Shown: positions 1-5,118 of the stretch, in pieces | How the letters are laid out: each line of letters begins with the position of its first letter | How positions within the stretch are numbered: the stretch's first letter is position 1 | NCBI GenBank assembly: GCA_900548875.1 | Contig: URMA01000135.1 | Location: 1 to 5,118 of the forward strand | Source of the DNA: an uncultured Porphyromonadaceae bacterium | GTDB taxonomy: Bacteria > Bacteroidota > Bacteroidia > Bacteroidales > Muribaculaceae | Reading direction: 5' to 3' | DNA: 5,118 bases | The notes under the pieces: generated by a model | Seen by the model: the letters and a program-made list of their open reading frames with translations, nothing else | The model's database searches: none | What the model was told of the DNA's origin: nothing | Program-made: the position numbers and the translations under genes

Positions 1-246
1 CAGGATGAGATCGCCGAGATGGCAGAGCGGAGTGTGAAACTGAACCATCTGGAAGAAAAAATCGAGATCGTACATGGAGATATCAAGGAAGCCAGCCGGA
101 TTTTCGGAGCGGCTTCCTTTGATGTCGTTACGACAAATCCACCGTATATGAATGACTCCCACGGGCTTAAGAATCCGACGGAGGTGAAGGCAATTTCCAG
201 ACACGAGGTGCTCTGTACGCTGGAGGACGTGGTACGGGAAGGCGCG
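1..246 (+). other. TrmN6/YabB-like tRNA(adenine-N6) methyltransferase fragment
   Basis: Codons 46-49 (136-147) encode NPPY, the catalytic motif IV of methyltransferases that act on the exocyclic amine of adenine. It sits in the context FDVVTTNPPYM, followed by AISRHEVLCTLEDVV. In Firmicutes homologues such as B. subtilis YabB, NPPY is likewise followed by an AIARHE...CTLEDVI block and then an LK-GG-K/R strand. Known TrmN6 proteins modify A37 of tRNA1(Val). The upstream SAM-binding glycine motif lies outside the window. The family's usual continuation after the glycines (a VHRP-R-L block) is missing because the sequence changes to RsmH. It resembles Firmicutes proteins more than the TrmN6 of Bacteroidota as I know them, which suggests a foreign source for this piece. 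Confidence 0.8.
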
Positions 247-486
247 AAAGTGCTGAAACCGGGCGGACGACTTGCCATCATCACCTACCACAGCATTGAG
301 GACCGGATGGTGAAAAACTTCATGCGGAGCGGCAACATTGACGGGAAAGTGGAAACCGACTTTTTCGGACGGTCGCAAACCCCCATACGCCCTGTCAACA
401 ACAAGGTCATTGTTCCGACTGAGGAAGAAGTGGAACGCAACCCACGTTCGAGAAGCGCCAAACTGAGAGTAGCAGAAAAAATTTAG
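1..486 (+). CDS. rsmH: Hybrid methyltransferase frame: TrmN6-like 5' segment joined to RsmH C-terminus (5' end outside window)
   Basis: The frame is open from base 1 to the TAG at 484-486, so the ATG at 19 is an internal Met and not a credible start. RsmH methylates N4 of C1402 of 16S rRNA and commonly opens the dcw cluster just before ftsL, which fits the neighbour here. Only the last part is RsmH: it has the YHSIEDRMVK block (family form FHSLEDRIVK) and ends in NPRSRSAKLRVAEKI. Before codon ~83 the family's expected features are absent: no DLGVSS motif, no GFSF/DMRMD block and no FQA-R-VN-E helix ahead of PGGRL. In their place stands an NPPY methyltransferase segment. An uninterrupted frame across the join makes it look like a normal gene. 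I infer a chimera, probably from assembly. The symbol applies only to the 3' part. Confidence 0.8.
   Translation, partial: QDEIAEMAERSVKLNHLEEKIEIVHGDIKEASRIFGAASFDVVTTNPPYMNDSHGLKNPTEVKAISRHEVLCTLEDVVREGAKVLKPGGRLAIITYHSIEDRMVKNFMRSGNIDGKVETDFFGRSQTPIRPVNNKVIVPTEEEVERNPRSRSAKLRVAEKI
271..486 (+). other. rsmH: RsmH C-terminal segment (Bacteroidota type)
   Basis: These ~71 codons are the C-terminal end of 16S rRNA C1402 N4-methyltransferase. The order of conserved pieces is right: ITYHSIEDRMVKNF, then FFGR-QTP-RPVNNKVIVPTEEE, then NPRSRSAKLRVAEKI at the stop. The FFGR and VNNKVIVP pieces are typical of Bacteroidota RsmH. The 21-base gap to the next ATG carries a weak purine run (GGAGAAA, 490-496). 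A full RsmH is about 300 residues, so roughly the first three quarters of the gene is missing here and would be expected upstream in the true genome of origin. Confidence 0.88.
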
Positions 487-507
487 CACGGAGAAATTAA
501 GACTGAT

Positions 508-888
508 ATGACAAGAAACGAAAACAAAGGAAACAAACAAACCACCTCAGGGCTCATTTTAAGGACGCTTAGCGACATCCTTCACGGACGATGGTTCTCG
601 CCAAGCAAAATGTCGAAGCATGCCGGAATCATCATGCTCACGGTAGCCGTGTTGCTGGGCTTCATCGCCATCCGCTTTGAAGTGCAGGTGAAACTGGAAA
701 AAATCGTACAGCTCCGCAAGGAACTGGTGGATGCGCGTACCGATATGGTCAATGTTTCGGCTGAATACAGCAACCTCATACGAGAAAGTGAAATCCAGGA
801 ATCTGTCAACTCGCGCAACCTCAAGTTGAGCGTGCCCGATCAACCACCCTACAATTTAGACTATCATGAACAAGAAAAGTCCAAATAA
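508..888 (+). CDS. ftsL: FtsL-like divisome protein
   Basis: A 126-residue protein with bitopic topology. It has a polar, basic cytoplasmic N-terminus (to ~38), one hydrophobic segment at ~40-57 (GIIMLTVAVLLGFIAI), then a charged, heptad-like stretch (~58-98) that probably forms a coiled coil, and a polar tail. This is the architecture of FtsL, which with FtsB and FtsQ recruits and activates FtsW/FtsI at the septum. Sequence alone would not identify it, because FtsL is poorly conserved. The call rests on topology, size and position between rsmH and ftsI. The 3' end overlaps ftsI by 23 bases, so the two are probably translationally coupled. The ATG at 508 is the only sensible start, lying 21 bases after the rsmH stop. 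Confidence 0.85.
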   Translation: MTRNENKGNKQTTSGLILRTLSDILHGRWFSPSKMSKHAGIIMLTVAVLLGFIAIRFEVQVKLEKIVQLRKELVDARTDMVNVSAEYSNLIRESEIQESVNSRNLKLSVPDQPPYNLDYHEQEKSK

Positions 889-2944
889 AATCAAAAAAAA
901 CATACTCAACCGCTATAAGCTGATTATGGCGCTGATTCTGGTGTTTTGCTTCATCAACATCGTCACGTTGGCGAAGACGACGCTTGTCAACGCTTCCCAC
1001 TGGAACGAAAGGGCGAAAAAGGAGTTGCAGGACACCAAGCCCATTCCACCTGAAAGAGGAGCCATTCTGGCTGCCGACGGAAGCATGCTGGCGGTTGACG
1101 TCATGCTCTACGACATTTGCGTGGACCTGAACGCCCCGTCCAACAAGGTTGACACGCTGAAAGCCGTGCTCGACCCGCTCTGCGACAGTCTGGCGCTCAT
1201 CAACCACAGCAAGACGAAGGACGAATGGAAAAAACTGTTTGAAGAAGAAATCAAGAAAGAGCCGAAAAAACGCAGCAAGCGCATCCTGCTGGCTGCCCGT
1301 CGGCCGATTTTCGACTATAAGCGCATCAAGAATTTCCCTTACTTCAACATCAAGGGAGTGCGCTCGCTGTATACCGACAAGGAGGAAGCCCGTCTGAAAC
1401 CCTACGGTTCGATGGCATCGCGCAGTATCGGCCGAGTAGCGACAGATTCCGCCGGATTCCGCCACGGCATCAACGGACTGGAGCGTGCGCTCGACTCCCT
1501 GCTGTTCGGTACAATGGGTAAAGGCACACGCGTGCAGATGACCACCGGTTTCCTCAACTGGGCGGAAGTGTCGCCGGTCAAAGGCTACGACATCAAGACA
1601 ACCATCGACGTGCAGATGCAGGATATTCTCGAAAACGAACTGCTGAACGTGCTCACCGAAACCAAAGCCGAATGGGGTACGGCCATTCTGATGGAAGTGG
1701 CTACGGGCGACATCAAGGCCATCTCCAACTTCGACCGTGCAAAGAACGACAGCACCTATTTCGAAGGTGTCAACCATGCCGTGCTCGGCTACGAACCGGG
1801 ATCAGTCATCAAGCCCATATCCATGATGATAGCGCTGGAGGACAAAGTCGTCAATCCAAATGAAAAGATAGCTACGGGACGCTCGTTCCCCTATCGCGGC
1901 GGAAACCCGATTACCGACGCCCACGCCCATACGGCGCTGACACCGTTGGAAATCATTGCCGCTTCGAGCAACATCGGCATGTCGAAAATCACCATCCGCG
2001 GCTTTGAGGACAATCCGGGACGGTTCTATACCCGCATGAAGGAAATCGGCATGCTCGACCGGCTCAAAATAGGCATTGCTGGCGAAACCGTTCCCCGCAT
2101 CGACAGTCTGGGCAACCGCAACTGGGATCTCATCGACCTGACACGTACCAGCTACGGCTACCGCACGCAAATACCGCCCATCTACACGCTTGCCATGTAT
2201 AACGCCATGGCCAACGGCGGGAAATTCGTGCGTCCGCGTCTTGTGAAGGAACTGTGGAAAAACGATGTCTGCGATTCGGTCATTCCTGTCAGCTACGTGC
2301 GCGAACACGTTTGCAGTCCGGAAACGGCAAAACTGATGTGCGAAATGCTGAAAGCAGTCGTATGGAGTAACATCGGAACGGGAAAATCACTGCGCAACAA
2401 CTTTGTGAAGATTGCCGGAAAAACGGGAACCTGCTACATGGTAGACGAAGAAACGGGTAAATATACCAACAAGAAGCGCATGGCTTTCTGCGGCTTCTTC
2501 CCGGCCGACAACCCGAAATACACCTGCATGGTGCTGATTGCCCACCCGATTAACGCCGGAGCAGCCCGCTCAAGCGGCATGGTGCTGATGAACACCGCCT
2601 TGAAAATGTATGCGCGGGGGATGCTCGACAACATTTCCGACTATCGGCAAGAAGAAAATCCGGAACATACGTATGCCACATTATATAATGTCAGTCCGCA
2701 GACACGCCGGGAACTACAGGCCACCCTCAAGGATGCCAAAGCAGTTATCCGCCACCAGACGACGGACAAAGGTGTCCCGTCGGTCATCGGAATGGGTTCG
2801 CGCGACGCTATCCGCACCTTGGAAAAAGCAGGCCTGAATGTCAGGAAAATCGAAGGGGAAGGATATGTCTATGCACAGTCGCTCCAACCCGGGACAGCTT
2901 ATAAACGAGGCAGCAACATATCACTGCAACTAAAAAAATATTAA
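866..2944 (+). CDS. ftsI: Septal peptidoglycan transpeptidase FtsI (class B PBP) with C-terminal PASTA domain
   Basis: A 692-residue class B penicillin-binding protein that cross-links peptidoglycan at the division site, in complex with FtsW and FtsQLB. Visible in order: a basic N-terminus; a membrane anchor at ~19-36; the RG motif (PPERG, 61-65) opening the pedestal domain; GINGLE at 201-206; and a transpeptidase domain at ~240-585. All three catalytic motifs are intact: SxxK as S313-V-I-K316 (after EPG), SxN as S367-S-N369, and KTGT at 519-522. Residues ~636-692 (VPSVIGM...AIRTLEKAGL...) form one PASTA repeat. The active site faces the periplasm and is the target of beta-lactams. The start at 866 lies inside the end of ftsL, and murE begins 3 bases after the stop. 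There is no sign of damage. FtsI is preferred over an elongation PBP2 because of the dcw position. Confidence 0.95.
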   Translation: MNKKSPNKIKKNILNRYKLIMALILVFCFINIVTLAKTTLVNASHWNERAKKELQDTKPIPPERGAILAADGSMLAVDVMLYDICVDLNAPSNKVDTLKAVLDPLCDSLALINHSKTKDEWKKLFEEEIKKEPKKRSKRILLAARRPIFDYKRIKNFPYFNIKGVRSLYTDKEEARLKPYGSMASRSIGRVATDSAGFRHGINGLERALDSLLFGTMGKGTRVQMTTGFLNWAEVSPVKGYDIKTTIDVQMQDILENELLNVLTETKAEWGTAILMEVATGDIKAISNFDRAKNDSTYFEGVNHAVLGYEPGSVIKPISMMIALEDKVVNPNEKIATGRSFPYRGGNPITDAHAHTALTPLEIIAASSNIGMSKITIRGFEDNPGRFYTRMKEIGMLDRLKIGIAGETVPRIDSLGNRNWDLIDLTRTSYGYRTQIPPIYTLAMYNAMANGGKFVRPRLVKELWKNDVCDSVIPVSYVREHVCSPETAKLMCEMLKAVVWSNIGTGKSLRNNFVKIAGKTGTCYMVDEETGKYTNKKRMAFCGFFPADNPKYTCMVLIAHPINAGAARSSGMVLMNTALKMYARGMLDNISDYRQEENPEHTYATLYNVSPQTRRELQATLKDAKAVIRHQTTDKGVPSVIGMGSRDAIRTLEKAGLNVRKIEGEGYVYAQSLQPGTAYKRGSNISLQLKKY

Positions 2945-2947
2945 GAT

Positions 2948-4411
2948 ATGAAGAAAAATTTGTCAGAAGTTCTCTCAGACGTACAGATTATTTCTGTCAC
3001 TGGACAGACGGATAAAAGCATAACAGGAGTGGAAAGCGACTCCCGTAAAGTATCGGAAGGAAAGCTGTTCGTGGCCGTACCCGGTGTAACGACCGACGGA
3101 CACAAATACATTCCCGACGTCATCAAGGCAGGTGCTACGGCTATCGTTTGCGAACATCTGCCGGAAACGCTCGACGACGGAGTGACCTACATCCAAGTAA
3201 AAAGCTCGGCTTCCGCGCTGGGATTCATCGCCTCCGAGTGGTACGACAATCCATCGCATAAGGCGAAACTTGTGGGAGTGACCGGAACGAACGGAAAGAC
3301 CACTACCGCCACTCTGCTCTACGAACTTACCCGCAAGTTGGGCCATAAGGCCGGACTGTTCTCCACGGTATGCAACTACGTGGACGGCAAGCCCGTACCG
3401 GCCACACAGACGACACCCGACCAAATCACCCTCAACCGCCTGATGAGCGAAATGGTGGAAGACGGATGCGAATACATATTTATGGAAGTCAGCTCCCATG
3501 CCGCCGACCAGCACCGCATTGACGGTCTGCATTTTGCCGGCGCCATTTTCTCCAACCTCACACGCGACCACCTCGACTACCACAAGACGGTGGAAGCCTA
3601 CATGAAAGCGAAAAAACGCTTCTTCGACATACTGCCGGCTACGGCTTTTGCGCTCGTCAACGCCGACGACAAGGCGGGAGCTGTAATGCTCCAGAACACG
3701 GCGGCCTCCAAGCACACCTATTCGCTGCGCACGGAAGCCGACTTCCGTTGTGCCATCATTGAGGACCGCCTCAACGGCATGCTGCTGAAAATCGACGGCC
3801 ACGAAGTGGAAACGATGTTCACCGGCAAATTCAACGCCTACAACTTGCTCGCCGTCTACGGAGCCATGCGCCTGCTCGGCTTCGACAAGGAGGAACTGCT
3901 CGTGAAAATGAGCCTGCTCGTGCCGGTTGCCGGACGTTTCCAGACATTCGAATCACCGCTGGGCTACACGGCCATTGTCGACTATGCCCACACTCCCGAC
4001 GCTCTGGTCAACGTGCTCAGCACCGTCCGTGAAGTGATTGGCCCCAACCGCCACATCATCACCGTGGTGGGAGCCGGAGGCAACCGCGACAAGGGAAAAC
4101 GCCCTATCATGGCTAAAGAAGCCTCAAAATGGAGCGACAAGCTGGTGCTTACCTCCGACAATCCGCGGTTCGAAGACCCGAACGACATTCTGGACGACAT
4201 GGTGGCCGGACTTGATGCCGACGACAAAGCGCACATGCTCCGCATTGCCGACCGGAAGGAAGCCATCCGCACAGCCACTCAATTTGCCAAAAAGGGCGAC
4301 GTGGTTGTCATTGCCGGCAAGGGCCACGAGAACTATCAGGAAATTTGCGGTGTAAAACACCACTTCGACGACAAGGAAGTGGTACTGGAAATTTTTAAAC
4401 AGGAACGCTAA
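2948..4411 (+). CDS. murE: UDP-MurNAc-L-Ala-D-Glu:meso-diaminopimelate ligase MurE
   Basis: A 487-residue cytoplasmic Mur ligase of normal family length. It adds the third stem-peptide residue to UDP-MurNAc-L-Ala-D-Glu with ATP. Domains: an N-terminal UDP-substrate domain (to ~105), a central ATPase (~106-328) and a C-terminal amino-acid-binding domain (from ~329). Motifs: P-loop GVTGTNGKTTT with K117; TTP at 155-157 and EVSSH at 180-184 for the nucleotide substrate; HLDYH followed by K222, which aligns with the carbamoylated lysine of E. coli MurE; and DNPR at 404-407. DNPR is the signature of meso-diaminopimelate-specific enzymes, so the wall should carry DAP and not lysine. A GKGHENYQ block lies near the C-terminus. 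The ATG at 2948 follows the ftsI stop by 3 bases, consistent with one transcript. Confidence 0.97.
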   Translation: MKKNLSEVLSDVQIISVTGQTDKSITGVESDSRKVSEGKLFVAVPGVTTDGHKYIPDVIKAGATAIVCEHLPETLDDGVTYIQVKSSASALGFIASEWYDNPSHKAKLVGVTGTNGKTTTATLLYELTRKLGHKAGLFSTVCNYVDGKPVPATQTTPDQITLNRLMSEMVEDGCEYIFMEVSSHAADQHRIDGLHFAGAIFSNLTRDHLDYHKTVEAYMKAKKRFFDILPATAFALVNADDKAGAVMLQNTAASKHTYSLRTEADFRCAIIEDRLNGMLLKIDGHEVETMFTGKFNAYNLLAVYGAMRLLGFDKEELLVKMSLLVPVAGRFQTFESPLGYTAIVDYAHTPDALVNVLSTVREVIGPNRHIITVVGAGGNRDKGKRPIMAKEASKWSDKLVLTSDNPRFEDPNDILDDMVAGLDADDKAHMLRIADRKEAIRTATQFAKKGDVVVIAGKGHENYQEICGVKHHFDDKEVVLEIFKQER

Positions 4412-4432
4412 CCCGATAAACTGTCATACATT

Positions 4433-5118
4433 ATGCTGTATCACTTATTCCAATATCTGGAACAGTTCAACTTCCCCGGTGCACGTCTGGCCAATTACCT
4501 GACATTCCGTTCGGGAGTTGCCCTGATACTGTCAATTTTCATCGCTACTGTCATCGGACGCCGCATCATCGACCGTCTGCAGAAAATGCAGGTGGGCGAA
4601 ATTGTCCGCGACCTTGACCTGGAAGGACAGATGAAAAAGACGGGAACGCCGACCATGGGCGGTATCATCATCATCATCTCCATACTTGTTCCAAGTCTCC
4701 TGCTCGGTGACTTGACAAACATCTACATGCAGCTGATGATCATCTCCACCATCCTGCTGGGCGCCATCGGATTCCTCGACGACTTCAAGAAAATCCAGAA
4801 GCACAACAAGGACGGCCTTGCCGGAAAATACAAGATTGTCGGACAAGTGGGCGTCGGGCTTATCGTAGGTCTGACCATGTATCTCAGCCCGAACATCGTC
4901 GTTCGCGAAAACATTGAGGTGCAGCACGGAAACAGCCCGGAGATTGAAGTCACCTACAAGTCGAGCGACGAGAAACGGCCCATCACCACCATCCCGTTTG
5001 TGAAGAGCAACAACCTCGACTACACGTGGTTCACCAAATGGATGGGCGACCATGCAGAAACCGGCGGATGGATTCTGTTCATCCTCGTAACGATATTCGT
5101 CGTGGCAGCCGTTTTCAA
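4433..5118 (+). CDS. mraY: Phospho-N-acetylmuramoyl-pentapeptide transferase MraY, 5' part (3' end outside window)
   Basis: The frame starts at ATG 4433 and is open to the window edge, giving 228 codons plus two bases. MraY is the membrane enzyme that moves phospho-MurNAc-pentapeptide from UDP to undecaprenyl phosphate, forming lipid I. Seen here: hydrophobic segments at ~26-42, ~76-92, ~97-115, ~136-151 and ~213-228; KKTGTPTMGG at 68-77, nearly invariant in the family; and GFLDDFKK with D116/D117, matching the catalytic aspartate pair of E. coli MraY (D115/D116). Residues ~152-205 form a long polar loop, larger than in E. coli. The NXXXNXXDGLDG and histidine motifs must lie beyond the window. 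It follows murE directly, with no murF between. The 21-base gap shows no Shine-Dalgarno, which is usual for Bacteroidota. Confidence 0.96.
   Translation, partial: MLYHLFQYLEQFNFPGARLANYLTFRSGVALILSIFIATVIGRRIIDRLQKMQVGEIVRDLDLEGQMKKTGTPTMGGIIIIISILVPSLLLGDLTNIYMQLMIISTILLGAIGFLDDFKKIQKHNKDGLAGKYKIVGQVGVGLIVGLTMYLSPNIVVRENIEVQHGNSPEIEVTYKSSDEKRPITTIPFVKSNNLDYTWFTKWMGDHAETGGWILFILVTIFVVAAVF

Noticed and set aside
19..21. ATG at 19 as the start of a 155-residue protein
   Set aside because: The same frame is open to base 1, and the preceding codons (QDEIAE) continue the methyltransferase helix, so this is an internal Met of a gene entering from the left.
821..1777. A 318-codon open frame on the - strand opposite ftsI
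   Set aside because: It lies wholly antisense to a well-conserved gene with intact catalytic motifs, and the translation is rich in His, Val, Phe and Arg with no recognisable domain. It is a shadow of ftsI codon use.
1802..1813. SVIK in place of the more familiar STFK at the FtsI active site, as possible loss of function or beta-lactam resistance
   Set aside because: Ser and Lys, the only fixed positions of SxxK, are present, and the two middle residues vary between families. The sequence gives no basis for a resistance claim.
2975..3802. A 275-codon open frame on the - strand opposite murE
   Set aside because: It is antisense to murE, whose motifs are all intact. The product is low in lysine, biased to Val, Gly and Arg, and matches no family I know. 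It is a shadow frame.
4412..4432. Possible terminator or promoter between murE and mraY
   Set aside because: Twenty-one bases with no inverted repeat, no T-run and no room for a Bacteroidota -33/-7 promoter within the gap. It reads as a simple intercistronic spacer.

Overview
The window is a stretch of the division and cell wall (dcw) cluster of a Bacteroidota bacterium, most likely Bacteroidales. This rests on the style of the proteins: the RsmH tail, an FtsL-like protein found only by position and topology, an FtsI with a C-terminal PASTA domain, and an MraY with an enlarged loop. It also rests on the gene order ftsL-ftsI-murE-mraY, with no murF between murE and mraY. All genes are on the + strand. 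They are packed with gaps of 21, -23, 3 and 21 bases, which leaves no room for internal promoters or terminators, so they look like one operon.

Layout: 1-486 is an open frame entering from the left edge. Its last ~71 codons are the C-terminus of the 16S rRNA methyltransferase RsmH. 508-888 is a small single-pass FtsL-like divisome protein. 866-2944 is the septal transpeptidase FtsI (PBP3 type). 2948-4411 is the meso-diaminopimelate ligase MurE. 4433-5118 is the 5' part of mraY, which runs off the right edge. Together they supply part of lipid II synthesis (MurE in the cytoplasm, MraY in the membrane) and its use at the septum (FtsI held in the divisome with FtsL).

The one real anomaly is at the left edge. 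The first ~82 codons are not RsmH. They match the middle of a TrmN6/YabB-type tRNA adenine-N6 methyltransferase of Firmicutes style, with an NPPY motif and the downstream ARHE-like / CTLED block. They switch in frame to RsmH at a shared Lys-Val-Leu-Lys-Pro-Gly-Gly-Arg stretch (about 247-270). The simplest reading is a chimeric join of two genomes at a short shared word, as happens in metagenome assembly. A genuine gene fusion is less likely but cannot be excluded from the sequence alone. Apart from this I see no undescribed system: the rest is an ordinary, intact dcw cluster. No RNA gene, mobile element, CRISPR array or long intergenic region is present.
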